Positions 24,035-36,100 of a DNA stretch of 64,000 nucleotides are shown here, in pieces. The notes under the pieces were generated by a model. The model saw only the letters and a list, made by a program, of their open reading frames with translations. It was not told the origin of the DNA and ran no database searches. The DNA comes from Eublepharis macularius (Eukaryota > Chordata > Lepidosauria > Squamata > Eublepharidae): the NCBI RefSeq assembly GCF_028583425.1, contig NC_072799.1:86104217-86168216 (forward strand), read 5' to 3'. A program made the translations under genes and the position numbers. Every line of letters starts with the position of its first letter. Within the stretch, counting starts at the first letter, position 1.

Positions 24035-24280
24035 TAGTAAAGAGTCCAATAGCACCTTTAAGACTAACAAACTTTATTGTAGCATAAGCTTTCAAGTACC
24101 ACAGCTCTCTTCATCAGATGAAGAGAGCTGCGGTTCTCGAAAGCTGACGATGCATCTGACAAAGAGAACTATGGTTCTTGAAAGCTTATGCTACAATAAA
24201 GTTGGTTAGTCTTAAGGGTGCTACTGGACTCTTTACTATTTCACGACTACAGGCTAACTCGGCTAACTCCTCTGGACCTA
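24035..24280. mobile_element. Foldback element, Penelope-terminus-like (family A)
   Basis: Two arms point away from the centre. The right arm (plus strand) reads GAAAGCTTATGCTAC, GTTGGTTAGTCTTAA and GTGCTACTGGACTC; the left arm is its reverse complement. A 13-bp target duplication, TGTAAATGCTAAA, flanks the element at 24,022-24,034 and 24,281-24,293. The arms carry hammerhead-like words (CTGATGA on the minus strand at 24,111-24,117, followed by a stem and GAAA). I infer a Penelope-like retroelement terminus from the variable target duplication and the ribozyme-like core; the family name is not proven. Confidence 0.7.
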
Positions 24281-24293
24281 TGTAAATGCTAAA

Positions 24294-25719
24294 ACTCTGA
24301 TGAGAAACAGTGACAGAACCAAATAATGACTTGAGGGAGGGACAGAATTGTGCATCTACTATTATTGGATCTAAGGAGTTTTGGCTTGAGTTTCTTAAAC
24401 AGGAGCTTGGCTGGAAGTTCCATAGTGCAGCTGAGCAGAGTAAGAAGTCGGGGGTTCTTTCTGCCTATAGAGTGAGATCTGGGCTGGGCTGTGGTGCCTA
24501 CCTCTGTTTCATATATTTAAGTCTGCACATAGTCAGAGGGGCGAGCCAAGGGCTTTTGACCCATGGCTTGCAGCCTGAGGCCTGCAGTGAGCTGGGCCAG
24601 TAGATCCAGACATGCCCAATATGTTGGAGTTGAATAGTTTGTTATGTGTTTGTCTGGATTAAATGTGTGTTTCATTGTGAGGAGAAAAACAGAGTACAAA
24701 TACAAAAAAAAAAAGAGTTTATAATACAGCACAGGGGAGGGAGTAAAAATCCCATTAGACACATCTAAAATAGTTCTTTGTATTACAGACTACATGTTTA
24801 TCTCAACTATCCACATTATCATCCAGTACTCTGAGCTAACATGGTTGGGTTTTGTTGTTGTTAGGAGCTTCCATATTTGTAGATTCTTGCCCAGTTTCTC
24901 ATGAGGCTGGGTCAAATCTGTTTAGATTGCATTGCATGTAGAACAGACTCACAACAACACCCAGTTCCTTTGTGATTGTCCCCGATGATAAGTTTTTGCA
25001 GTCTGTTTACAATTGTTTAAAGTACCCTAACATCATATTTGGTTTAATACATCCCCAGCCTCTCTTTGGTAGCAATATGTTATTCAAGTAACATTATTAT
25101 TATTTAATGTTAGTATTCAATATTATATTATTGATGGATTGATTTTGTGAAATAAACAAAATCCATTCCTAGCCCCTAAAATATTACTGGTATCACATGG
25201 CTACTTCTTTTGAAAAGAGGAGAAAAATTGCCCCATATTTGCTTCATTGGCATTGCAAGTGGCATTTTGCATTGTAACTGGCATCTCTCCTCTACCAGCC
25301 TTTTCCCTGCCCCCACCAGCTCAGTTTCAGTGACACTATTGTTAACCGTATTAAAATTTCAACACGTAGGGTTGTGGTTTCCAGTTTTCCTTTAACCTCT
25401 TGTGCACGATCTCTTCAAGTGGGATCCTTTCTATATCCCGAAGAACGCTGGCACCCACACCCCGCAAATTAACATATCCCCATTAATCATTTTTGAGAAT
25501 ATGTTGTTGGCAAGGGCACCAATCCATGCCACTGAGATGCCTACAACTATTTGGATGGAAGAAGAAAGGAGTCTGAAAAATAAAAGGAATGACCAGCCTG
25601 AACGAAAAGCAGTTTGTACAGGTCTAATCTTGAGGGGTTTTGGGAGGTGAGTGGGTGGGTAGAGAAAAGCGCACCGACAACGAGGGATGTTGATCCTTCG
25701 ACCACAACTATAATAGATT
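24294..25719. other. Unassigned intergenic sequence
   Basis: No exon or RNA gene is recognised. The stretch is A/T-rich up to about 25.4 kb and becomes more C/G-rich towards the CpG island that follows. Confidence 0.45.
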
Positions 25720-26760
25720 TCACGGCTCATTAAAACAGCGCGACGGGGCTGCGTGAGAAACGGCTCCGGAGGTGGTTAGACAAAGCAACGCCGCTCCACG
25801 AAAAGGCGGCGTGGACGCGAAGAAGCTAGCGCGGAACAAAAGTGGTCTCTGTCCGTACGCCCGCGAATGCAAGGTAAAGCGCGAGGAGGGGAAGGGAGAG
25901 ACATTTCCAGTCGGCGCGTCTAGACCTCCAGCCAACGTTTCTGGTTTTATTCCATCCTCCCGGGAGAGCTGCCCAAATTGCTCTCTCCGCGCGCCCCCCC
26001 CCCCCGCCTCCATCACAGCTGCCTGGCGCTGAAGCCGCAGACCCGAAGAAAGACCCTCTCCCCGGCAGAAAGTGGCGCATCCCCCCCGGCTGCGTGGCCG
26101 ACAGTGCGCGCAGCCAGCCTCGCAGAACCGCGCCAAGGCAGGCGCAGACGCCCCAAGCGCCCCCGGCCTCCCCAAGCCCAGGCTGGCCAGAGCGCGCAGC
26201 CGGGGGGCGCTGGCCACGGCCAAGGTCGGGCAGCAGGAGCCGCCTGGCAGGGAGGACCGAGCCCAAACTTCCGCTCCCGGGCGATGCTTTGGGAAAGGGG
26301 GCGGCGGGGGAGACCGACAAAGGAAAGCCCGGGAGGCGCCCAGAGCCCTACCTGGGTGCGGTGCGCGGCCGGCGCTCTGCGACTCCGTGGGGTTGCCCCT
26401 TCCGCGAGGGACGCAGCCAGCAGCCGCCGCCCAGCCCCGTCCCTCAAGCAGCCTCCATCGCTCTCCCCGTTGCTGCCACACCATGGCAAAGCCAGCAGCC
26501 AGCGCGATCGGCTCGGGCGATCACATGCTCCCGCCCGCTCTCCCTCTCCCCGCCGCAGCCTCAAGTTAAGAAGGCGCGCCGGGGAGGGACGAGAGGGGGT
26601 CAACTTCAGTACTTGCTTCGAAATCCGGGCGCTGCCTTCGAATCCCTGCTCCAGCCGCTGATCCTGAAGGCCTCTCCAGGCCAACGTTTGCAAAAGGGCG
26701 AAGAGCTTTGGAACCGCGAGGGCTGCTCTGACGAGTTAAAGTAGAGGCGGCCTGGGGTAG
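25720..26760. promoter_or_regulatory. CpG island, probable promoter (candidate CRACD start)
   Basis: About 1 kb of strongly G/C-rich sequence dense in CpG dinucleotides, in clear contrast to the A/T-rich surroundings, with C-runs (near 25,995) and G/C-rich boxes. No certain exon can be drawn: the long open frames on both strands (up to about 250 codons) are what such base composition gives by chance. In human, CRACD (KIAA1211) lies just downstream of CEP135 in the same direction and has a non-coding first exon. If order is conserved, this island would be its promoter, with transcription on the minus strand. The gene identity is inference from synteny only. Confidence 0.6.
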
Positions 26761-26945
26761 TGCCTAGAGCATCAGACGGAGACCCGAGCTGCAGTCCCCG
26801 CTTGGCTGAAAATCAGTGACCCGGTCTAGCCGCAATCTCAGTCAAATCTTCCTCGCAGGGTTGTCGTGAGGATAAAACGCTGCAAGCCTCCATGAGTCCC
26901 CAGCTGGGAGGGGGGAAGTTGGTATAAAGAGGGATTCAGAAATAA
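26752..26945 (+). repeat. Sauria-type SINE, old copy
   Basis: The sequence runs TGGGGTAGTGCCTAGAGCAT, then ACCCGAGCTGCAGTCCCCGC (B-box region), later GTCAAATCTTCCTCGCAGG and GTTGTCGTGAGGATAAAACG, and ends near GGTATAAAGAGG. The order of parts fits the head, body and tail of Sauria-type SINEs, with many substitutions. Confidence 0.55.
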
Positions 26946-27317
26946 GGGGCATAGTTAATTTGCTATGGACCTGACCCAGTCTCCCCAACCCCTTCCCCAG
27001 TGACTTTAAGATCGGCCACCTTGAGCTTTTTAGGCAACATGCAGACAGCTGGGCCAATTCCAGATGGGCATAAATAGAGCAAGTGCTTTCGCTTTTTCAG
27101 CGACCTCACTCACTCGCAATTTCCCGTCCCAGCTTACCTGCGGTCCACGGCGCTCGGTTGCGCTCTATAAGCGGACGGTGTGAACACGGTATTGCGGGTT
27201 TGCACACTTCTGGACGCTTCCGTCGCCACGGAGAGGCCCTCCCCTTTCCCTCCTTCCTTTGCCAGCCGGCTGGCAACAATATTCCCTTAATTTTTTTTTT
27301 AAAAACCAGGCGCCATT

Positions 27318-27430
27318 TGCGCAGTCGCACGTTTGCGCACATCAAACTGCGCAAATGCGCACAAATGCACAAAAGCACACAAACATCGACGCTGCGTATT
27401 CGCATACCTGCACGTTTGCGCATTTGCGCA
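27318..27430. promoter_or_regulatory. Cluster of six TGCGCA hexamers
   Basis: TGCGCA occurs at 27,318, 27,334, 27,348, 27,356, 27,417 and 27,425 (start positions). The pair at 27,348-27,361 and the pair at 27,417-27,430 are exact reverse complements of each other over 14 bp. The 13-bp word GCACGTTTGCGCA occurs twice, at 27,327 and 27,410. The hexamer is half of the NRF1 consensus, but the spacing within the pairs is 2 bp too long for a canonical site. It lies about 600 bp from the CpG island and may be part of the promoter region; function is unknown. Confidence 0.45.
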
Positions 27431-27756
27431 AAACACATTAAAAATTTTAAAGAAAAAAAAACGAAATGCGAACCAATGAAGCCCCCCCCCCCCCGACGTC
27501 AACTGTGACGGGGAGGAAACAACCAATCCCGGGTACCTCAGCTGACCGTGCGAACATCTGGAAGCGGGACGGCACGGCACGTTGTGAGACAAAGTGGATG
27601 GAGACGAAAGTGAACACGTGGCCGGTAAGCGATTATTTCCGCAGAAAAACCGCAATTTCTGGCCATCTGGAATCAGCCCTGGAGTCCCACCTTGATTTGT
27701 TCCTCCATGTTCTCAAATACCATCTCTTTAGCCAGCAGACTGCCCTGCTCTGAATA

Positions 27757-27945
27757 ACCCAGGTGAGCCTGCTCTCTTCAGACCTCAGAAGTTAAGCAGG
27801 GTCAGCCTTGGTTGATACTTGAATGGGAGATCTGCACAAAGCTGCAGAGGCAGACAATGGCAAACCAGCAGTTAGTCTCTTGCTATGAAAACCCCGCCAG
27901 GGGTTGCTAGTTGAAGGCACTATCCACTACCAGGTAGCAGGCTGC
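27757..27945 (+). repeat. 5S-rRNA-derived SINE
   Basis: The head carries 5S rRNA words in order: GACCTCAGAAGTTAAGCAGG, GTCAGCCTTGGTTGATACTT and GAATGGGAGA. A body follows with CAGACAATGGCAAACCA, GTCTCTTGC and ATGAAAACCC. A true 5S gene would stop after about 120 bp and keep its whole secondary structure; here the 5' third is missing and the SINE body is attached. Confidence 0.85.
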
Positions 27946-27959
27946 ACTTAAAATACCTC

Positions 27960-28620
27960 AAGTGCCTGCTACAATGACTCCAGCTGCTACTCTGATTTTG
28001 TGAGCTCGTTTCTATTGACACTCAACCTATTCTCCATCTTATGTTAATTATCTTCTTCACACACAAACGAGCTGGATGCAATCCATGTAGCTTGTCGGCA
28101 ATTCATACTTTCCTGTACAGTATCTCATTCTTTTCTGCTTAAAGGGAGCAAAGCTTATTGTTACTCAACTGGGGTGCCCATCATGTGAGTGGGGTGGAGG
28201 GGAGTCTTGGATCATCAGCGGAGATGCTTGAGGGACATGTGCTACCTGCTGCCTGACAGCATGGCATGTAACCTCCAAATCGGGTTGTATGCTGATATCT
28301 TATACAAAACTACACAAAAATCTGGCCAGAGCACTGAGGCATGGTGTTGTGGAAATTATATAAACTGAATGTTGTCATATATGCTACAGCTGGGTTCTCA
28401 TTGAGGCATTAAACCTGTATGTGGACCTTACCAGGTAAGAATGCACATGAAAGCTCACATAATCCAAATGTCTCCATATTAAAAATATCTCCACTTACAG
28501 AAAACTAGCATGCCAGGGAGTCTAGGCTGTACCCTGCCTCCCTGTTATTCACTATACAGCGTGAATTCTTTTACAGTCCGCCTTTCTCACTGATACTCAA
28601 GGCAGATTACACAGTGTGAG
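27960..28620. other. Unassigned intergenic sequence
   Basis: I see no gene or named repeat in this stretch. Confidence 0.45.
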
Positions 28621-28623
28621 TTA

Positions 28624-28872
28624 GTACAGTTTGGTGTAGTGGTTAAGAGCATGGGACTCTAATCTGGAGAGCCGGGTTTGATTCCTCACCCCTCCACTTG
28701 AAGCCAGCTGGGTGACCTTGGGCTAGTCACGGCTCTCTGGAGCTCTCCCAGCCCCACCCAACTCACAGGGTGTTTGTTGTGGGGTAATAATAACATACTT
28801 TGTAAACCGCTCTGAGTGGGTGTTAAGTCATCCTGAAGGGCGGTATATAAATCAAATATTATTATTATTAAT
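28624..28872 (+). repeat. Sauria SINE with Bov-B-like tail
   Basis: The tRNA-like head reads TTGGTGTAGTGGTTAAGAGC with a B-box GGGTTTGATTCC. The conserved body has GGGTGACCTTGGGCTAGTCA and CCCACCCAACTCACAGGGTG. The Bov-B-like tail has GTAAACCGCTCTGAGTG and GGCGGTATATAAATC, and the copy ends in an ATT repeat. All parts are in the expected order and little diverged, so this is a good squamate marker. Confidence 0.93.
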
Positions 28873-29079
28873 TTCAAGGATATTTCAGAAACAATGTGTA
28901 TATAAATGCAAATTTGCAGATTTAAACCAGCAGAAATACAATACACAGGGCTGAAAAAATGCTGAACAGAGCATTCGCAGTTCTAAGACTGAAATATTAA
29001 ACAGTATAGAACTACTCAGTATGATCATACTTTTAAAGCAACTGGTAGTATAGTAGTAAAGTTTATGGTCCCTATCTCA

Positions 29080-29325
29080 TTACTGATACATTTGTCTGAG
29101 ACCAGTTCCTTACAGTACAGCCCTCCTATGAGTAAAAAGCCCTCTTGAATAATTCAGTTTTGCATTGCTTGTAAAAAACGAGGAGGGTGGGAGCTTTCCT
29201 GACCGCTTCAGGTTGGCCATTCCATAAGGTGGATGCTACCACAGAGAATACACGTTTGAGCAGCTGTTGATTTTGCCCACATGTAGGGTGGCTCTTCCCC
29301 AAGAACGAAGTTTGTCTTTCCATTA
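29080..29325 (-). repeat. L2-like LINE, reverse transcriptase C-terminal relic
   Basis: On the minus strand a 65-codon open frame carries FSVVASTLWNGQPEAVRKAP and ends with CKTELFKRAF. The pattern, TLWN followed by a helix and LF-x-RAF, is the C-terminal end of L2-type reverse transcriptases. Related relics lie at 51.8 and 61.0 kb. It is only a fragment. Confidence 0.6.
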
Positions 29326-31136
29326 TTTTGTGTTAGCTTGTGGCAGGCCTGAAGGTCCACACACAAACTTGTGATTCCTGAAGAATTCCGCAGCCCATTC
29401 CTGCCTTTGTGGAGAAATCTCCAGCTAATCTGTCCGTACTGGAGGTGGAGGGGAGAATGGCTGCATTATATTGTATTGCTTTCTCTGCTTAGGATTAAAT
29501 TTTGTGTGACAAAGTTGGCACTGGCTTCTCTGGTTTACTAAAGCCAACCAGACCACTTGCCTCTAAGCCTTGCTGAGAAAGTAGAAATAAAGGGGGGGAA
29601 ACTGAGCAAACAGAGATAACTGGAGAAAGCAATTATCAATTTAGGATCTTCTTTACACAGCCTTAAAATGCTCATGGGCTCAGAACTCTCACATGGGGAG
29701 TAGGAGACTTTGACCTCCATTTCCTTTCCACATCTACCCTTTGTAAAGCAAACACAACCTTCCCCACTCCTTTCTGTTCTCCAAGTGGCAGTCCCCCAAA
29801 ACTGAAAATCTATCCCCCCACACTCCACTGGCACACTGAGAACCCACTTTTACCTGACACTGAGAAAAAACAGAAATAAAGCACCCTCCCCTTCCTTCTC
29901 AGGTTCTTGCTTGAGAATTGCTGGCCATACTGGAAACTATTAATGTATTATCTGAAGAAACACAAGTTAACAATGAGTACAAGAGCATTAAAGAAATCAT
30001 ATGTTGTACGTGGGCCCCATAAACTTTGTACATAAATGATAATTCCTGCATATCTGGCAACACTGATAAGGATAACTAGGGAATGGGGTAAAGAGAGACA
30101 TATGAGACAAATGAGGACATGAAATGAAGGTAGTACAACAAGGCTATAATATCTGTGGAGCAAGAGGGAAAAGGGGGGGGGTAACAGTCGAGGATGTAGA
30201 GAGTGGGCACTGAGGCATAAACACAAGAGGAAGCACAGTAAGCCACAAGGTAGTAAAGGTTACCAAATACACCAGATTGTTTAGGATGGCGGTCAACAGA
30301 CCAGAAAAAACAAAACGTATGTACACATTTCCACTGCCTCAATGTATTAAGTGTAGTAAAATATGAAGAAATCTCTGCTAAAACCCAATTTACATACCAA
30401 TTGCAGAAAGTAATATAAAATAATAATGTAAAAAATGGGCAACTTTCCAAAGATTGACCAGACCGCCTGATGCAGGGTGAGCTTTGGAGGGAATATTCAG
30501 CTCTTCTGCAGCTTGTCAGCTTTTGGGCAGAAGCAGGATAAGACAATTACCAATTTGCTCGTCTGGCCCTTATTACACAGGTCTGACAAGCGCCTGCAGG
30601 TTCCTGGAAAATGCCCCTAGATCACTTCTTTGTATATGTGGCTTACGCAGGATGTTGGGAGACAGGAAGCAGCAGAAAGGAGACAGCGTCTGGGGACCAA
30701 GCCATATACAACCTGTAACAAAAATCCTGCTCTGAAGAATCTGGGACTGATGAGGCAGCAGGCTCTTGCAGGCAGCACATTGGGTTTCCACAAAGGATAA
30801 GCCAAATTAATATGAATAATAGTTTGATCTTGAGTACGTTTGTACACATGGAAGGCTGCTTTTCTACAAACAGGCTCTTAGCCAAGGCTGAGAACATAGT
30901 TCCAGAGAGTGGGTGGTCCCTGCTCTGTTGGAAAAGCCTCTCTTTCAAAGTGCAGCCACATCCTCTTTTAGTAGAAGGCCCTTCATCTGCTTTAATTGAT
31001 TCTATCACGTGGTATTCAATTTTAACTTGGATATTTTAAACAATTAAGAGACATCCTAAGCCCACCTTATTTTTTTTGTAATTCAAGAAATAATATTACA
31101 CTACCTTAACTTTGAAATAATAACTATTTAGATAAC
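29326..31136. other. Unassigned intergenic sequence
   Basis: No exon is recognised. Several minus-strand frames of 60-156 codons at 29,540-31,010 overlap plus-strand ones and contain no family motif. This is sequence downstream of the CEP135 transcript. Confidence 0.45.
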
Positions 31137-33128
31137 TTTATTTGCATTGCTTACAACATACAAAATAAACATGGATGGTAATGGATTCTGATGAGTTGTA
31201 TCTTCAAACCTACTTAAAAACCTCATAGAGCGGAATGAAGAAAACCCAGGGGCAGTTTCAGTATAGATATTTTTCTCAATGATACAGTGGCATAGAGATT
31301 TTATTTCAGCAGTGAGATTCACAGCATTTAATTCAGGGAAGTGTCATGATTTGTGACTTTTTTGCAATTACTTTAAAGAGGTGAAAAGTTAAAAAATTAC
31401 TTCACGTGTTAATAAGCAGCCTATACCACTGAAGCCAACTAAGTTTGCACCATCTTAAGAAACAGGATAGTACAGTAGCTTTCAACACTCAAAGGGCATT
31501 AGCAGAAGAGCAGCCTGAGTAACTATAGTATGCTAAGGACATATTTCCATGACTTTTGTGTTCTGCTGCCATTAGCAGTCTGAATAATGCAGAAAGTACA
31601 AAAAAGTACTAATAAGCATCAATACTCCCAAAAGTAACGATCCTTAAATTATTAAGATATTGTGGTAAGACCATAATTCCAGTTCAGAAATCTTTTATTT
31701 AAAAAAAAACTTTATTAAAAGTTGATGAAACTTAGGAAAGTTTAGCATTTGAATCTTCCATCTTTGTTATATGCCATTTTCTGCTGTTCTAATTGCTATC
31801 CATAATGGAAACTGGAAAATACAGAATTTTCTTCAAAGGTTCAGAAGTCACTCTGCACCTATCTCTGAAAGCTGTAGCTTCCTCATCTGTTCATAATACA
31901 CAACAGTAATTAGTATATTGTGATTATGTATCAGACTACCAAAGACATACACACAACAAAGTATAGTAAACAATATTAACATACTGTAAAAAGACAAGTT
32001 GATAATACATCCTAGTTCAGAAAACTACCTGTGATCTAATACACACATGGATCTCCTCTGTATAGGGTCATGGTTCCTTTTAATGGAGGGACAATATTTG
32101 TGTATACAAAGGAATGTATTGCTTTTAAGAAATGGAGCAAACTACTGTGGGCAGGGGGAGCTCCTTCTTTGGCATAAATGTCCACATTAAAAAAAAGTTT
32201 GCTGGGCAAGGGTGATGAAATCAACACAGCATTAAACATGATTTATTTAGCAAGCATATCCAACAACCTGCCACTATATTATGACACTATGAGAAAAATT
32301 TCAACTTTATCAGTCTTCTTGAAATAAGATTAGTCCTTACTTCACTTACCTAATAGCTTTTCTATCCTAACCTGTCTTGTTTTGCACTTTTAACAGTTAG
32401 GGTCCTCTGGTATGAACAGTTCAAAGTTTGCATCCGAACTTTAAAAAAAAAGAAATTGACTGAGTCTGCTAGATCACTTTGAGATATATACAGTTTTTCA
32501 TTTAACATTAACATAATAAATTATTTTTAAAAAGCAAAATTAATAGTGTAATCTTAAACAGAGCCACACCCTTCTAAACTCACTGAAGTCCAAGGGCTTA
32601 AAAGGGTGTAACTTTGCTTAAGATTGCACTTTCAGACAATTTTAAAAATATAGGCTCTACACGGAAGACAACTTTTTTAATCTGAGGGATAACATTAACA
32701 AAAGGTATTCCAATCCGTGCATTTCTGCTTTTGCATTTTCCAATTTTGTTAGAAAGGTAGCTTCAAGTTACATTCAGCATTTTTATTAATGTAGGCTAAA
32801 TAAAATAGTGAGATGTAAACAAAAATCTAATATATCCAGAAGCATACACAAATAGATGGTTGCTTAAGACTTTTGATCTCTTCCTGGCTCTACAGCAAAT
32901 AGTCCACAAATCCGTATCTGAGTTAAGTAAATACAGTTACTCCAATTCAGGTTTTGTCTTAACCTATAACTAGAACAAATATTCCAGCAGAATGAATGTG
33001 CAGAGTACTGCAAATGTGACTGCAACATTAAAGGTACTGGTGACTGAACAACATTTTAGAGATAGCATTCGCATCACTATTGACAACTGAAAAAATCCAA
33101 ACAGGTTTGTTCTTGTTAAAACCAGTGA
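31137..33128 (-). other. CEP135: CEP135 3' untranslated region with candidate poly(A) signals
   Basis: Downstream of the stop codon the minus strand shows AATAAA at 32,782-32,787 (about 340 nt past the stop), at 32,242-32,247 and at 31,137-31,142. The first gives a short 3' UTR; the others would give 0.9 and 2.0 kb. The small foldback repeat at 32,544-32,631 lies within the longer forms. Which site is used cannot be told from sequence. Confidence 0.45.
32544..32631. repeat. Short foldback repeat (GCAATCCT type)
   Basis: It opens AGTGTAATCTTAAACAGAG, has CACTGAAGTCCAAGGGCTTA in the middle and ends GCTTAAGATTGCACT. The termini are inverted with a few mismatches. It belongs with the copies at 15.2, 16.5 and 61.8 kb. 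Confidence 0.65.
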
Positions 33129-33150
33129 TTAGTCCTTGAAACCCACATTT
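33129..33150 (-). CDS. CEP135: CEP135 last coding exon
   Basis: 22 nt of coding sequence after a good acceptor (TTTTTTTCTTCTCAG). It completes a Lys codon, adds NVGFKD and ends at TAA (33,129-33,131). The first residues (KNV) resemble the way I remember the human protein ending (RNV). The exon is too short to stand alone, but phase and acceptor fit. Confidence 0.75.
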
Positions 33151-36100
33151 CTGAGAAGAAAAAAAATTAAAATCATTATACTGAAAGCATAAGTTAAAAA
33201 ATATAATGCAAGAATATTTTCTTCTTTGGATTCTTAATCAAACTCGACATTAGCCCACCACACAATGAGAACTATTTATTCATAACAGAGATTGGGACAT
33301 CCATCATTCTATTGGCTGTACAAATGCCAGTAGGCACAGCTGCATCCAAGAAATAGGTGGCCATCGTCCGGGCCCAGAGGGCACAACAGCAGATTGGCAC
33401 TCAGAGCAAAATCTTGCATAGTACTGATCTGCAATTCAGACTTTAAAAAAATGCCCAGTGCACTCTGACATTTAGCATTTAAATTCTTCTTCCTCACTGG
33501 CATTATGCAAACTAGAAAGTTAAATATGGCCTTAAAAATGAATGTCTGATTTACTTACTTTTCTGCTCGATCTATTGCTCCTGGAAGTGCTCTCTCTGGC
33601 GAGTGTGAAGGAGACCTCAGTGTTGAACTAAGTGGGGACATGACATTTATGGAAGTGGCACTGAGGCCATGCCGCCTCATCTCTTGCATGGCTCGTTCCC
33701 TATCAGATAAAAAATGGATTATGTATGTTAACAAAAACTGGGAGGATCTCCATGCTGAAAGGCAGGTCACCTCCACTATAACTCCTTCAGCCTGCAATTC
33801 TATACAAATTCTATACAAAAAAAGTAAGCAGTACTTGTGTTCTTTCCCCTGCTCCCTCCCCTTTCTTGCAATGACTTCACTCAGATCTTCTCATTTATTA
33901 ACAAGTAATGTTAATATTGCCATGCATGAAGAAAGAGAAATATGTATCGACTCCTTTCAGCTATATGACCTAGGTCTAAGCATTCTGAAGCATTAACAGA
34001 GTTACTCCACCCAGAATGAAATTTTTTTGTGAGAGCTGATCTCCACCTGCCTCTCGTTTGCTTTCTGCATTGACCGGAATACATCCATGAATCAGAGTAA
34101 TAACTCAGCGAATAGAGGTCCAGTACTATATTAAACAAAACAGTAAGCTAAAAAAAACAACAATCATGGAAGATGACCCAGATAGGCTCAAATATCTCTG
34201 GGATGACAATAGAAGGTTAAATAGTGGGCCATTAACAGGGCTTAGGATGGCCTGATCATGCTCCATATGTTTGTTTTCTAACTAAATATTTTAAATCTAC
34301 CTTTCCGGTTTTAATTGTGAAGTGTGCCAGCAGAGGTGACCTCCCCAGGGGAGGGGTACAGGGACCAAACAAATAAACCTGTACAAGTTCCTCTTTACAG
34401 TTTATGTCTTTGGAGAGCTACAACTCCCCACATCTGCCCTGGGGCCCAGGACCCTCATTCCCAGAACTGGTTCTCAGTCCCATCTTCCTCCTCTTCCTTG
34501 CACTTTCCCACTCAGATCTATTCTCATCTCCTTCTTGTGCTCCTCTACCTCCTCATTTTTAGCTTCCTCTCTCCTTCTATCCCTGGCTCCTTCCTGTAGG
34601 CGTCTCCATTTCAGTTTCTATTGACCCTCACCCATGTGAATTCAGGAAAGCAGGCAGGCACGGTCATCCTAATGCACAGGAATGACATCATGCGCACCAC
34701 TCCCTCTCTCATGCTTTCCTGAAATGGTTTTTAGACAGCATTGTACATATACAGACTGTTCTGTACATGGCACTTATTACCGATTTGGTCTGTATCCAAT
34801 TCAAGGATGTTTGTTTTATCCTCTAAAGCCCTTCTGGGATCCACATATGTGTAGGATCATTTCTCCCCAGACGTGCACACGTAGAAGGGAAAAGTAGGGC
34901 AAGAACCAGAGCTTTTTTTATGGCTATCCATTCAGGAATCACCTCCTTGAGGTGGTATATTAAGTCACATCCCTTCTCTCTTTCCACATAGGCTGCAAAA
35001 ATGTTGGTTTGATTGGTTCTGTAATTCAATGCATCTGAGGTCTGATGTAAATGCATGTACAGTAATATTTTATGGTTACTGATTGATTGCTTTTATCCAA
35101 TGTCTGATTAAACACCCTTCTAATGTGGGAGACAAATTAAATAAAGTGGTCTCTCAATATCTAGTGTTAATTCTTTATGGTTAAGATAATATTTCCTAAA
35201 GTTGTATTTTTAATTGTTACAATTAATATTCTCTATACAACGGTGTGTAAGATGTAGCATAGTTCTTAAAATGAACACATCCAGCTCACTGTGGCACATC
35301 CAGCAAGCAAATCTACTTACCGTTCAAATCGTTCTGTTGTCAGCTGCCTTTTTACAATATCATAATCAGTCTGCAGCTGTGCAAGTTTATTTCGGAACAG
35401 AGAAGTTTCTCTATTAAGACTTGTTCTAAAAATATTGTAGACAAAGAAAGGTCTCAACAATTGCACATCTTACAGATGGTACTTTACAGAAAACTAAAAA
35501 TAGCACAAGCAAGGCAAAAAGATAAACAAGAATCAATGAATATATACATGTGAACACATTCTTCCCCACCTTCACCCAGGGCTTTGCTCTGCAAAATAAG
35601 AGTACTTCTCAACTGCAACACAGTGTTAAGAGAAAATGTTTTTAAAAGGTCAGCCCAGTTAAAGTTTGCATACTTAGGAATTCAACAACTAAAACTGAAA
35701 CTCAAGACCAGTTTGCTGCTGCTGCGCTCCTTCTAAAAGCATCGCCTTTGGCCTTCCATATTCCCATGATTACATGGAAATACTCCTGTGTAAACCGGAA
35801 ACATTTGGTTTTGTGGGACTGTAGTATTTGATCTAGCTACATATGTGAGCAAGCCATATAGTAGCTTTGCATGTTCCTTTAGAGAACTACAGTCAGTATT
35901 TGATTCTTTCTTGCATGATGTACCCTGCTGCACAGAAGAAAATGCCATATCCCCATCATTATTAAATGAACGTCTGAAACCATCCTTATAGCTCAGTAAA
36001 TATGCTTGATCTTGGGATAAAAGTCTAGGGTGATCAGGACTGAAAGATCCCATGCAACGTATCTGTGTATCGAATAACCAAATGCTGACCCCCCCCCCCT

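Noticed and set aside
25720-26744. Long open frames (165-254 codons) on both strands in the CpG island
   Set aside because: Several overlap on opposite strands and frames, are Pro/Arg/Ala-rich as expected from base composition, and show no domain or splice context.
27757-27945. 5S rRNA gene
   Set aside because: The 5S similarity covers only part of the gene and is followed by a SINE body; the same holds for 46,981-47,166.
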